A DNA stretch of 64,000 nucleotides from contig JACQXX010000054.1 in NCBI GenBank assembly GCA_016208495.1, positions 1-64,000 on the forward strand, in the 5' to 3' direction. This document shows positions 43,311 through 52,862 of the stretch, piece by piece. Positions within the stretch are counted from its first letter, which is position 1. Every line of letters begins with the position of its first letter. Under the pieces are notes generated by a model, which ran no database searches, had not been told where the DNA came from, and worked only from the letters and a program-made list of their open reading frames with translations. The DNA comes from Acidobacteriota bacterium (GTDB lineage: Bacteria; Acidobacteriota; Blastocatellia; Chloracidobacteriales; Chloracidobacteriaceae). The translations under genes and the position numbers were made by a program.

Positions 43311-45545
43311 ATGAGTTCATCCCGTCTTGACCCGGCGATTTCGTCCCCGCCCGAACCAACTTCCCTCCGAACAGTCGCCCTGGCCGGCAATCCAAACTGT
43401 GGCAAAACCACTGTTTTCAATGCTTTAACTGGCCTTCGCCAAAAAGTCGGCAATTATCCCGGCGTCACCGTCGAAAAAAAAGAAGGCCGCCTGCGGGTTG
43501 AGCAGGTTGATTTGACGCTGGTTGACATCCCCGGAACTTACAGCCTGTCTGCTCGCTCACTTGACGAACAGGTTGCCCGCGACGTTTTGCTTGGGCTGAT
43601 GGAAGGCGCGACCCGCCCCGATCTGATTGTATCCATTGTTGATGCCAGCAATTTGGAGCGCAATCTCTATCTGACAACCCAGTTGATGGAGCTTGGTCGC
43701 CCAGTCGTGGTGGCGCTCAATATGATGGACGTGGCCGCCCAAAACGGACTCGACCTGGATGCGCAACTCCTGTCCGAGCACCTTGGCGTTCCAGTCATCC
43801 CGCTGGTTGCCAGCCGAAACATCGGGTTTGAACAATTGCGGCACATCCTGATTGGTTCACTTCCCCCACTTCCCAAACGCCAGTGGACGCTCCCTCGCGA
43901 AGTTGAGCACGAAGTCCAAAAACTGGCCAATGTCCTGATTCAACAGGAGATTGAACCCGAAGCGGCTGAAGGCGAAGCCATTCGCCTGTTGCTCAATGAC
44001 ACCGAAACTTCCCCAATCAAACAGGAACTGACACCCGAAGTTGAGTCCCAAATTGCTGAATCACGCGCCTACCTTGAATCACTCGACATTGACTGGTGGT
44101 CGGTTGAAGCCGAAGGCCGCTATGGGTGGATTAAGAATGTCGCCGTTGCCGCCGGCGTGGTTCACCAAAAGTTTCGCCGAACAACCAGCGATAAAATTGA
44201 CAGCGTGTTGACCCATCGGGTGTTTGGCCCGTTGATTTTTGCCGTGGTGATGGCCGTTGTTTTCCAAAGCATCTTTAAATGGGCTGAGCTTCCAATGAAC
44301 TACATTGATCAACTCACAGCTCAAGCCAGCAACTGGGTGCGAACGCTGATTCCAGATGGTGACCTGCAAGGTCTGGTGGCCGAAGGGGTCATTCCCGGTG
44401 TTGGTGGGGTGGTCAAGTTCCTGCCCCAAATTCTGATTTTGATGTTTTTTATTTCGCTGCTGGAAGATACCGGCTACATGGCTCGCGCGGCGTTCATTAT
44501 GGATCGCATCATGCGGCGGGTCGGGCTCAATGGAAAATCCTTTATTCCGCTGTTGAGTTCATTTGCGTGTGCCATTCCGGGCATTATGGCCACCCGGACG
44601 ATTGAAAACTCAAAAGATCGGCTGGTGACGATTCTGATTGCCCCGTTGATGAGTTGCAGTGCCCGTTTACCTGTGTACACGTTGATGATCGGCGCGTTCT
44701 TCCCTGCCGATCAGACCCTGTTTGGAGTCATCACCCTGGCTGGGCTGGTGCTCTTTGCCATGTACTTGCTGGGAATTGTGGCTGCGATTTCAATGGGCTG
44801 GCTGTTTAAGAAAACACTCATCAAGAGCGGAACCACGCCACTGATTATGGAGCTTCCGCCCTATCGGCTTCCTTCCTGGCGCAATATTTTTTCTTCGCTC
44901 CTGAGCCGGACGGGACAATTTTTACAACGAGCAGGAACGGTTATTCTGGCTATCTCAATGATTCTGTGGTTTTTGGCGGCTTATCCCAAAACTCTGGTAC
45001 TTTCCAGAAATTACAAGAGTGAGCAGCAAGCGGTTGAGACATTGTTCACGGCCCAGAAAATTTCGCTCGAAGAAAAAGATGCTCGTTTGGCTCAACTCTC
45101 CTTTGAAGAAACAAGCGAACGCAGCCGGATGAGCTACCTTGGCCGGATCGGTCACCTGATCGAACCGGTCATTGCTCCACTTGGATTTAACTGGAAAATT
45201 GGTGTCGGTCTGGTTTCGGCCTTTGCGGCACGCGAAGTCCTGGTCAGTACCCTGGCGATTGTCTATAGCGTCGGGGATGATTCTGACGAAGCGGCTCCCA
45301 GTCTGCATCAGGCATTGCGCAACGACCGCTATCCAGATGGACGCCCGGTGTATAGCCCGCTGGTTGCGATTTCGCTCATGGTCTTTTTTGTACTGGCGCT
45401 CCAATGTATGTCCACATTTGCGATTGTCCGTCGGGAAACCAATAGCTGGCGCTGGCCCTTTTTTATGCTCGGCTATATGACCTTGCTCGCTTACCTTGGT
45501 TCGTTGACGGTGTTTCAAGGTGGGCGGCTGCTGGGGTTTCAGTGA
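43311..45545 (+). CDS. feoB: FeoB ferrous iron transporter
   Basis: A 744-residue inner-membrane transporter. The N-terminal GTPase has GNPNCGKTT (26-34), VGNYPGVTVEKKEG, DIPGTYSLS and LNMMD motifs. The GDI-like segment follows, then two Gate regions with SFACAIPGIMATRTIENSKD and SCSARLPVYTLMIGAFFP, the conserved Cys-containing sites. About 8 or more membrane helices are visible. The start at 43311 fits the conserved region; the frame is open to 43266 in the REP. It is downstream of two feoA genes and upstream of the Cys-rich membrane protein. Confidence 0.96.
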   Translation: MSSSRLDPAISSPPEPTSLRTVALAGNPNCGKTTVFNALTGLRQKVGNYPGVTVEKKEGRLRVEQVDLTLVDIPGTYSLSARSLDEQVARDVLLGLMEGATRPDLIVSIVDASNLERNLYLTTQLMELGRPVVVALNMMDVAAQNGLDLDAQLLSEHLGVPVIPLVASRNIGFEQLRHILIGSLPPLPKRQWTLPREVEHEVQKLANVLIQQEIEPEAAEGEAIRLLLNDTETSPIKQELTPEVESQIAESRAYLESLDIDWWSVEAEGRYGWIKNVAVAAGVVHQKFRRTTSDKIDSVLTHRVFGPLIFAVVMAVVFQSIFKWAELPMNYIDQLTAQASNWVRTLIPDGDLQGLVAEGVIPGVGGVVKFLPQILILMFFISLLEDTGYMARAAFIMDRIMRRVGLNGKSFIPLLSSFACAIPGIMATRTIENSKDRLVTILIAPLMSCSARLPVYTLMIGAFFPADQTLFGVITLAGLVLFAMYLLGIVAAISMGWLFKKTLIKSGTTPLIMELPPYRLPSWRNIFSSLLSRTGQFLQRAGTVILAISMILWFLAAYPKTLVLSRNYKSEQQAVETLFTAQKISLEEKDARLAQLSFEETSERSRMSYLGRIGHLIEPVIAPLGFNWKIGVGLVSAFAAREVLVSTLAIVYSVGDDSDEAAPSLHQALRNDRYPDGRPVYSPLVAISLMVFFVLALQCMSTFAIVRRETNSWRWPFFMLGYMTLLAYLGSLTVFQGGRLLGFQ

Positions 45546-45552
45546 AGAATGA

Positions 45553-45649
45553 AGAAAGTGGTTAGTGGGTAGTGGGTAGTGGTTAGTGGTTAGTGGTTAG
45601 TGGTTAGTGGTTAGTGGTTAGTGGTTAGTGGTTAGTGGTTAGTGGTTAG
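45553..45649. repeat. TTAGTGG heptamer array
   Basis: About 13 units of AGTGGTT/AGTGGGT run uninterrupted from the end of feoB. The reverse-complement family (TAACCAC) returns at 45921-45950 and 46155-46180, so the Cys-rich gene lies inside an inverted pair. Confidence 0.95.
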
Positions 45650-45673
45650 AAATCATTCATTCTGTATCTGCCT

Positions 45674-45880
45674 ATGGAACAAGAACTTTTAGCCCTGATG
45701 TGTGTTGCCGGAGCAGCCAGTTATCTGGTTTGTGGATGGGTGCGTCGAACATTCCTCCGACCTTCGGTTGAGGGACCAGGGTGCGCCAGTGGATGCGGGA
45801 AATGCGGTTCAGCTCCGACAATGCCTCCGGCTTCCCTGCCACGCCGGTCATTGCCGGTGATTCGACCCACATCACAATAA
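45674..45880 (+). CDS. FeoB-associated Cys-rich membrane protein
   Basis: A 68-residue product: an N-terminal membrane helix (LLALMCVAGAASYLVCGWV) followed by GCASGCGKCGSAP, the signature of the FeoB-associated Cys-rich family. Its role in ferrous iron uptake is uncertain but the cysteines could bind iron. Position after feoB supports the call. It is bracketed by TTAGTGG-type arrays. Confidence 0.8.
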   Translation: MEQELLALMCVAGAASYLVCGWVRRTFLRPSVEGPGCASGCGKCGSAPTMPPASLPRRSLPVIRPTSQ

Positions 45881-46189
45881 AGAAAGTGGTTCTTGGTTCT
45901 TCTTCGAAAGTATTGATTTCTAACCACTAACCACTAATCACTAACCACTAAGGGAGTCGGATGGAAATATCATACCACCAGGGTTCAGGGTTCAGGGTTC
46001 AGGGTTCAGGGTTCAGGGTAGGCTAATCCAACTTGAGCCGTAACCGCCGGTTTCCTGGTACTCATCTTGAGCGGAACCCGTTGCTTCATCGCCTCAAACC
46101 CTGAGCCCTGAACCCTGAACCCTGGTTCATTGGGACTTTATTTTCTTCTGGGTCCCTAACCACTAACCACTAACCACTTTCTTCATCCT
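45881..46189. repeat. Gene-free region with nested inverted element (copy B)
   Basis: Outer TAACCAC arrays (45921-45950 and 46155-46180) enclose an element that starts GGGAGTCGGATGGAAATATC at 45952, has six TTCAGGG units (45981-46019), a core with CTTGAG words (46030-46075), and inverted CCTGAAC units (46098-46123). The opening 30 bases and core match copy A at 19439. Confidence 0.88.
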
Positions 46190-49126
46190 TCATTCCGCCA
46201 GTTTCGTCCAATCACCCGACTGGATAAACGACGCCCAGTAAAACGGATGCTGGCGTTTTGGGTCTTTGAGTAGCTTGAGTTGAGTGTTGCGCAAGGCTTC
46301 GCTGCGGCCTTCGCCAGCTTTGAGGCGCGTGTAATATTCGGTCATTAGTTCTTGAGTTCCTTGATCTGAAACGGCCCATAAACTCATCATTTGGGCTTCG
46401 CTCCCGGCCAGCACCAGCGCCCGTCGGAGGCCATAGACCCCATCCCCGTTTTTGACATCCCCCAAACCGGTATCACAAGCCGAAAGTACAACGAGCTTCG
46501 TTCCCCACAAATTGAGTTGCGCCGCTTCCAGCGCGGTCATCACCCCGTCATTGTCTCCGGTCCCACCCCGATTTGCTCCCGCAAAAAACAGCATTGACCG
46601 CAACAGGGGATTTAATTCACGCTGGTTTTCATAGTCTTTTAGCAGTTCGGCCAAAGCCTGTCGAGATTGGGGCGATTCAGCGACTGCAAGTTCCTGGGGT
46701 ACATCTTCCAGAAAATATCCGTGCGTGGCGATATGCAACATTTTTGGCCTGACAGCCTGTTTGAGAATGGCTTCCGTTGCGTCAGATTTCATCTTTAATT
46801 GTGCTTCAGGAAACATCGCTTTGATTTCCTGACCTTCTTTGCGGGTTCCCGACAGCCGTGACAACCGATGCACTGCCCCCCTCGACAACTGCGGTCCCGT
46901 CCCATCCGCATAATCGGGGTCGGCCATCACCAGCGGGGGTTCCTGGCTCTTCACTTTTGCAGCCATTCGCAGCAAGTCACGCCCACTGGTCAGGTAGGTC
47001 AAGGTATAATTTTCCACCAAAAACTTCCCGTTTTCATCAACCAATGCTGAAAAGGGAATCAGATTCAACGCCCCATCCGGAGAAACCAGCAGGTGGCGGG
47101 TGGATCCGATCAGATTCCGTACTGGCTTCATCACCAGCGTGTCCAGAACTTTGGATAACGGTTGAACTTCTTTGACAAAATCTTTCTTTGAATTCCCCAA
47201 TGCCTGGCGTAGCGCTCCAACAACCTGGTCAACGGCTTCGGCCTCACCCAGGTCAACCCAGAGTAGGGTTTTGGGTTCCGGGTTCCGGGTTCCGGGTTCC
47301 ACTTTTTGAAGATCGCCCTTCTCCTTTGAACCTGAGTTCGGTCCAGAAAAAGTATCTGGCTGAGATTGAATTCCCTTTGCTTCAGACTTTGAACCATGAA
47401 CCCTGAACCCTGAACCCTGTTTTTCGGCCCCTGTCCTCTGCCTGAGCACATATGCCACATACCGTGGTTTTCCAAACGTTCCTGTTTTCACATCAAAAGG
47501 CTGATACAGGGCATATTCCACCAAAGCCGCATTGGCTGGAATCAATTTTTGTATCGCTTCCAGGGTAATCGGAGTGGTCTGAACTTTGAATTCTCCGGAC
47601 AGACGGCTGATCTCGTTTTCCAATTTTTCTTTTTGATCTTCCAGTACCCGCATGCTGGCGTGATGTTCTTCCGGCTTCTTTTTTCCTGGGCCACGCAACG
47701 TCAGAACCGAGATTTGGCTGGCCAAATTTGCATAATCATCCAGCAGTTTTTGGGTTTTGGGACGCTGCTGATTCCGCAAAATCGCCAGGGCGTTGGTCAT
47801 CGCATCCAACCCTCGTCCTTTGCGGCGGAGAATCACGGTGAGAGCGGCCCGGAGAGCGGCTGGGTCTTGTGGTGCTGTCTGAACATGCAAAGAAATTGTG
47901 AGGTCCGTCTTATTTGCGGTCTTTTTCAGATACAGTACTTTTTGGTTTTCCGAACCGGAAACCAGATTGCGGGCCAGATCGCTTTCGATGGCGTCATTGC
48001 TCCGTGACCGATATCCAACTGCCTGAGTTATTTCGCCTGTGGCCTGATAGAACACAGCCAGGTGGCTAAGGCTACTGGCAACAGACGGATGCTCAACACC
48101 CAACGCTTTTTCCCTGATCGTCAATGACCTCACCAAAAGCGGCTCGGTCCTGGAATACTCGCCCCTGGCCTGGTAGACCACTGCCAGATGATTGAGGTTT
48201 TCGGTAATTGATGGATGCTCAACACCCAATGCCTTCTCATAAATCGCCAACGACTTCACTAAAAACAATTCGGCTTTAGCATAGTCACCTTTGACTCGGT
48301 AAATTCCGGCCAAATTATTGAGACTTTCAGCGACGGAAGGGTGTTCGGCCCCCAAAACTTTTTCCCGAATCGCCAACGACCTCATATACAGCGACTCAGC
48401 CCTGGCGTATTCACCTTTGGCCCAGTGAAGACCAGCCAGGTTGTGCAGACTGACCGCAACAGATGGGTGTTCGGCGCCCAACAGCTTTTCCCTGATTGCC
48501 AATGCCCTCGCCAAAAGCGGTTCGGCCTGCGGATAATCACCTTTGGCGAGATAGTGCACAGCCAGACTATTGAGCGTATTCGCGACAAGTATATGTTCAG
48601 TACCGAGTGCCTTCTCCCTGATCGTCAATGACCTTACATACAAGGGTTCAGCCCGCGTATACTCACCCTTGTCATTATAGAGCGCCGCCAGGTTATGAAG
48701 GCTGCCGGCAACAGACAGGTGCTCAGAACCCAATACTTTTTCATACATCGCCAACGACTTCACCAAAAGCAGCTCGGCATTGGTGTACTCCCCTTTGGCT
48801 TTGTAGACCTGAGCCAGGTTGTTGAGGCTCTCAGCAATCAGGGCGTGCTCTGGTCCGAAAATCTTTTCCGCTTTATCCAGAGCTTGTTGAGCAACGGGTA
48901 AAGCCTGGTCATATTTTCCGGCCTGATAAAGTTCCTCAACTTCCGTATGCAGTTTTTTAATCTCACCTTGAGCCTGTTCCGGCTCGGCGATTTCTTTGCT
49001 AGAGGAATTTTGTGGACTGGATGTTGGAATTTTGGTTTGTGGGCACAGATGGGCCATTGGGATGGAAATCAATCCACTAAAAACAATGAGGATGATCATT
49101 ACTAACCTGAACAGGTGTCGTTTCAT
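46190..49126 (-). CDS. Secreted TPR-CHAT protease-like protein 1
   Basis: A 978-residue product with a signal peptide (LFRLVMIILIVFSGLISIPM), seven kinesin-light-chain-type TPRs of 42 residues (about 60-410), a coiled linker and a C-terminal CHAT domain. The caspase-like dyad is present: LHIATHGYFLEDVP (His near 802) and VVLSACDTGLGDVKNGDG (Cys near 881). GGAGG precedes the ATG at 49126. About 52 residues encoded by an inverted repeat element (47266-47426) sit just before the CHAT domain and are absent in the paralogue. Its partner and substrate are unknown. Confidence 0.9.
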   Translation of the reverse strand: MKRHLFRLVMIILIVFSGLISIPMAHLCPQTKIPTSSPQNSSSKEIAEPEQAQGEIKKLHTEVEELYQAGKYDQALPVAQQALDKAEKIFGPEHALIAESLNNLAQVYKAKGEYTNAELLLVKSLAMYEKVLGSEHLSVAGSLHNLAALYNDKGEYTRAEPLYVRSLTIREKALGTEHILVANTLNSLAVHYLAKGDYPQAEPLLARALAIREKLLGAEHPSVAVSLHNLAGLHWAKGEYARAESLYMRSLAIREKVLGAEHPSVAESLNNLAGIYRVKGDYAKAELFLVKSLAIYEKALGVEHPSITENLNHLAVVYQARGEYSRTEPLLVRSLTIREKALGVEHPSVASSLSHLAVFYQATGEITQAVGYRSRSNDAIESDLARNLVSGSENQKVLYLKKTANKTDLTISLHVQTAPQDPAALRAALTVILRRKGRGLDAMTNALAILRNQQRPKTQKLLDDYANLASQISVLTLRGPGKKKPEEHHASMRVLEDQKEKLENEISRLSGEFKVQTTPITLEAIQKLIPANAALVEYALYQPFDVKTGTFGKPRYVAYVLRQRTGAEKQGSGFRVHGSKSEAKGIQSQPDTFSGPNSGSKEKGDLQKVEPGTRNPEPKTLLWVDLGEAEAVDQVVGALRQALGNSKKDFVKEVQPLSKVLDTLVMKPVRNLIGSTRHLLVSPDGALNLIPFSALVDENGKFLVENYTLTYLTSGRDLLRMAAKVKSQEPPLVMADPDYADGTGPQLSRGAVHRLSRLSGTRKEGQEIKAMFPEAQLKMKSDATEAILKQAVRPKMLHIATHGYFLEDVPQELAVAESPQSRQALAELLKDYENQRELNPLLRSMLFFAGANRGGTGDNDGVMTALEAAQLNLWGTKLVVLSACDTGLGDVKNGDGVYGLRRALVLAGSEAQMMSLWAVSDQGTQELMTEYYTRLKAGEGRSEALRNTQLKLLKDPKRQHPFYWASFIQSGDWTKLAE
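47266..47426. repeat. Inverted heptamer element in frame within the CHAT gene
   Basis: On the plus strand, GGGTTCC units (47274-47301) and GAACCCTG units (47391-47419) form complementary arms around a core of about 90 bases. On the coding strand this reads QGSGFRVHGS, a low-complexity core and VEPGTRNPEPKT without a stop. The paralogue at 49275 lacks it. Confidence 0.9.
48060..48880. repeat. 126-bp TPR-encoding tandem repeats
   Basis: Seven units of 42 codons encode the TPR region of the first CHAT protein. The unit core is KALGVEHPSVA plus NNLAVLYQAKGEY. Such arrays can recombine. Confidence 0.85.
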
Positions 49127-49274
49127 CCGGTATTCCTCCATGGTTTAGGTCAATATCAACTACCATTTTGGACGTGGGGCTTAGAACTCCGGGCCTAGAA
49201 AAACACAGTTTTTTCAATTACTTAACCTTCTGTGCTTATATGAAATGATGAGTTAGACCCCTCCAACCCTGTTT

Positions 49275-52200
49275 TTACAGATGCCCCCACTGCCCCGATT
49301 GAATAAACGAAGCCCAGTAAAACGGATGGCGTCGTTTGGGGTCTTTGAGCAGCTTGAGTTGGGTGTTTCGCAAGGCTTCGCTCCGGCCTTCGCCAGCTTT
49401 GAGGCGCGTGTAATATTCGGTCATCAATTCGCGCGTGCCCTGGTCTGAAACCGACCACAGACTCATCATTTGGGCTTCGCTTCCGGCCAGCACCAGCGCT
49501 CGCCGGAGACCATAGACCCCATCACCGTTTTTGACATCACCCAAGCCGGTGTCGCAGGCCGAAAGCACAACGAGCTTCGTTCCCCACAAATTGAGTTGTG
49601 CGGCTTCCAGTGCCGTCAGTATCCCATCGTTGTCGCCACTCCCACCCTGATTTGCCCCGGCAAAAAACAGCATTGACCGCAATAGTGGATTCAATCCACG
49701 CTGTTTTTCATAGTCTTGCGGCAATTTCGCCAAAGATCGTTGAGCTTGAGGTGAATCATCTGTGGCAGGTTCTGGCGGTGCGTCTTCCAGAAAATACCCA
49801 TGCGTGGCGATATGCAGGAGCTCCGGCCTGACGGCTTGTTTAAGAATCGCTTTTGTCGCTTCGGCTTTCATCTTTAATTGGGCCTGGGGGAAAATCGCTT
49901 TGATCCCTTCGCCTTCGAGACGTGTTCCCACCAGTTGCGACAATCGGTGCAGTGGGCTTCCCAGCAGTTGTGGTCCGGTCCCTTCTTTATAATCCGGATC
50001 AGCGATCACCAGCGGCGGTTCCTGGCTCTTAATCTTGACGCCCAGTCGCAGCAAATCACGTCCGCTGGTCAGGTAGGTCAAGGTGTAGTTTTCCACCAGA
50101 AACTTCCCGTTTTCATCAAGGAGTGCCGAAAATGGAATCAGATTCAAGACACTATCTGGGGAAATCAGCAGGTGGCGCGCGGTTCCGACCAGTTTCCGCA
50201 CTGGCCGCATGACCAGTTTGTCCAGGGCCTGCGACACGGATTGGATTTCTTTGAGAGCACTTTTCTTGGGATTACCGAGCGCCTGACGCAGTGCGCCAGC
50301 GGCCTGGTCAACCGGTACAGCATCACCTAAATCGGCAAACTGGATGTGTCCGCTATGGGTGAGCAGATAAACGGCGTAACGAGGATTTCCAAACTGGTTG
50401 GCTTTTACGTCATAGGGCCGATACACGGCATATTCCACCAGTGCCGCATCAGCGGGAATCAGTTTTTGAACGGCTTCCAGGGTAATCGGGCTGGTCTTGA
50501 CTTTAAACTCCCCGGATACACGGCTGATTTCGTTTTCCAGTTTTTCTCTCTGGTCTGTCAGTGACCGAATGTCGGCCAGATGGTCTTCCGGATTCTTTTT
50601 TCCTGGGCCACGCAACGTTAGAACCGAGATTTGACTGGCCAGATTCGCATAGTCATCCAACAATTTTTGAATTTCGGGACGTTGCTGATTTCGCAAAATT
50701 GCAATGGTGTTGGTCATGGCATCCAGCTCTCGCCCTTTGCGACGCAAAATCACGGTCAGGGCAGCCTGGATGGCAGTCAAATCGCGCGGCGCGGCCTGGA
50801 TGTGCAAGGAAATGGTGCAATCCGTGCGGGTTGCCGTTTGTTTCAGATAGAGCGCCTTCTGAAGTTCGGAACCAGAAGCCAAATTACGGACCAGGTCACG
50901 TTCGGTGGTGTCATTGCCACGTTTCCAATACTGAATCGCCTGAGCCGTTTCTCCTTTAGCCTGGTAGAGCACCGCCAGGTTGTTGAGGGTAGTGGCTGTT
51001 TCCGGGTGGTCGGCGCCCAGAGCCTTCTCCCTGATCACCAACGATCTCACCAAAAGCGACTCGGCCCGGGTGTACTCACCTTTGTCACGATAGAACACAG
51101 CCAGGTTGTGAAGGCTACCAGCAGTTTCTGGGTGGTCAGCGCCCAGAGCCTTCTCCCTGATCGCCAACGCCCTTATATACAGCGGCTCAACCTGTGTAGA
51201 GTCACCTTTGTCACGATAGAACACAGCCAGATTGTTGAGGCTGCTGGCAACAGATGCATGTTCAGCCCCCAATGTCTTCTCATTGATTGCCAACGACCTC
51301 AAAAAAAGCGGTTCAGCACGTGCATAGTCACCTTTGTCACGATAGAGCCCAGCCAGATTGTTCAGGCCGTTGGCGACAGATGCGTGTTCAGCCCCCAACA
51401 CCTTTTCCAAAATCGCCACCGATCTCAAAAAAAGTGGCTCGGCCCTGGTGTAATCACCTTTGCTGTAATAGAGCAAGGCCAGGTTGTTGAGACTGGTGGC
51501 AATAGACGGATGGTCGGCACCCACTACTTTCTCCCGGATTGCCAATGACCTCACATACAGCGACTCAGCCTGTGTATAGTCACCTTTTTCAGAGTAGAGC
51601 AAAGCCAGGTTGTTGAGGTTGAGGGCAACCAGCGGATGGGTAGTGCCTAACACTTTCTCAAAGATCGCCAACGATTTTACATACAGGAGTTCAGCCTTGA
51701 TGTAGTCACCTTTTTCACGGTAGAGATCAGCCAGATTGTTCAGGTTGACCGCCGTCTCCGGGTGGTTTGCACCCAAGGCTTTCTCTCTGATTGCCAACGA
51801 CCTCACAAACAACAATTCGGCCCGTGTATATTCACCTTTGACCTGGCAGAGCGCAGCCAGGTTATTGAGGCTGGTGGCAACATCTGGGTGGTTTGCGCCC
51901 AACGTCTTCTCTCTGATTGCCAAGGATCTCATATAGAGCGACTCGGCGCGTGGGTAATCGCCTTTGGCTGTGTAGAGTAAAGCCAGGTTGCTGAGGCTCG
52001 TGGCGACAAATGGGTGTTCAGCACCCAACGTTTTCTCAAAAATCGGCAACGCCCTCACATACAGCGGTTCGGCCCGTGTATATTCACCTTTGGTCTGGTA
52101 GAACACAGCCAGGTTGATGAGGCTGGTGGCAACATTCGGATGTTCAGCGCCCAGAACCTTCTCATAAATCGCGAGCGATCTCACATACAGTGGCTCGGCC

Positions 52201-52862
52201 TTGGCCAAATCACCTTTAGCGCGGTAGAGCACCGCCAGGGTGTTGAGGTTCCCAGCAACGAGAAGGTGCTCCGATCCAAAAATCCTTTCCGCCCTGTCCA
52301 GAACCTGTTGAGCGAGTGGCAATGCCTGATCATATTTTCCAGCCTGACGAAGTTTCTCAACCTCTGCACTCTGTTTTTCAATCTCAATTTGAGCCCGATC
52401 CTGTTCGGTGGCCACCCTGACAGGTTCCACGCTCAGGTCATATTTGCCCGGCGGAGCTGTTTTTTCCAATGACTCAATTTCAATGGAATACCTGCCTCCC
52501 TGCTCAATGATGGCGGAAATCGGTTCCGACCCCTGCGTGCCGTTGGGACTGTCTACCTCTTGCAGTGTTTTTCCATCTGGCCCAATCAGGCGCACCACGA
52601 CATCAATCCCACGTTGCTCCACCACCAGTTTCAGGTAATCGTTGGTTTTGAGCTGAAGCGGGTAGCTGTGTTTTTCCCCACTGTTGAGTTCGCGTTCAAT
52701 GGGTTTGCCCGGTGTGAGTTGGGGAATGGATTTCGAGTTGACTGATGACTGACTGGTGCTCTGAGTTGAACTCTGGACCTGGAGTTCCTGACCCAAAAGA
52801 AGACCGAGCGAACCAATCAGCGAGACACTGAGAATGCGCTGCAGCCGGACAAACCTGTGCAT
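49275..52862 (-). CDS. Secreted TPR-CHAT protease-like protein 2
   Basis: A 1195-residue paralogue of the previous protein. It has a signal sequence (ILSVSLIGSLGLLLG), a PPC-like beta domain (about 50-140; IELNSGEKHSYPL-like, RYSIEIESLEKTAPPGKYDL), eleven 42-residue TPRs (about 190-670), a helical linker and a CHAT domain with LHIATHGYFLEDAP (His near 1020) and VVLSACDTGLGDVKNGDG (Cys near 1100). CGAGGAAAA precedes the ATG. The CHAT halves of the two paralogues are nearly identical, suggesting a recent duplication or gene conversion. Membrane or periplasmic location is likely. Confidence 0.9.
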   Translation of the reverse strand: MHRFVRLQRILSVSLIGSLGLLLGQELQVQSSTQSTSQSSVNSKSIPQLTPGKPIERELNSGEKHSYPLQLKTNDYLKLVVEQRGIDVVVRLIGPDGKTLQEVDSPNGTQGSEPISAIIEQGGRYSIEIESLEKTAPPGKYDLSVEPVRVATEQDRAQIEIEKQSAEVEKLRQAGKYDQALPLAQQVLDRAERIFGSEHLLVAGNLNTLAVLYRAKGDLAKAEPLYVRSLAIYEKVLGAEHPNVATSLINLAVFYQTKGEYTRAEPLYVRALPIFEKTLGAEHPFVATSLSNLALLYTAKGDYPRAESLYMRSLAIREKTLGANHPDVATSLNNLAALCQVKGEYTRAELLFVRSLAIREKALGANHPETAVNLNNLADLYREKGDYIKAELLYVKSLAIFEKVLGTTHPLVALNLNNLALLYSEKGDYTQAESLYVRSLAIREKVVGADHPSIATSLNNLALLYYSKGDYTRAEPLFLRSVAILEKVLGAEHASVANGLNNLAGLYRDKGDYARAEPLFLRSLAINEKTLGAEHASVASSLNNLAVFYRDKGDSTQVEPLYIRALAIREKALGADHPETAGSLHNLAVFYRDKGEYTRAESLLVRSLVIREKALGADHPETATTLNNLAVLYQAKGETAQAIQYWKRGNDTTERDLVRNLASGSELQKALYLKQTATRTDCTISLHIQAAPRDLTAIQAALTVILRRKGRELDAMTNTIAILRNQQRPEIQKLLDDYANLASQISVLTLRGPGKKNPEDHLADIRSLTDQREKLENEISRVSGEFKVKTSPITLEAVQKLIPADAALVEYAVYRPYDVKANQFGNPRYAVYLLTHSGHIQFADLGDAVPVDQAAGALRQALGNPKKSALKEIQSVSQALDKLVMRPVRKLVGTARHLLISPDSVLNLIPFSALLDENGKFLVENYTLTYLTSGRDLLRLGVKIKSQEPPLVIADPDYKEGTGPQLLGSPLHRLSQLVGTRLEGEGIKAIFPQAQLKMKAEATKAILKQAVRPELLHIATHGYFLEDAPPEPATDDSPQAQRSLAKLPQDYEKQRGLNPLLRSMLFFAGANQGGSGDNDGILTALEAAQLNLWGTKLVVLSACDTGLGDVKNGDGVYGLRRALVLAGSEAQMMSLWSVSDQGTRELMTEYYTRLKAGEGRSEALRNTQLKLLKDPKRRHPFYWASFIQSGQWGHL
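51010..52300. repeat. 126-bp TPR-encoding tandem repeats (eleven units)
   Basis: Eleven 42-codon units lie in tandem in the second CHAT gene. Recurrent DNA words, such as TCAGCCAGATTGTTCAGG, show close similarity between units. Confidence 0.85.

Noticed and set aside
50631-51548. 305-codon open frame opposite the TPR region
   Set aside because: It repeats with the 126-bp TPR units and is explained by them.
46190-52862. TPR-CHAT proteins as CRISPR-associated (craspase-type) proteases
   Set aside because: There is no Cas7-11 or CRISPR gene, and both proteins have signal peptides, which points to secretion or the periplasm.
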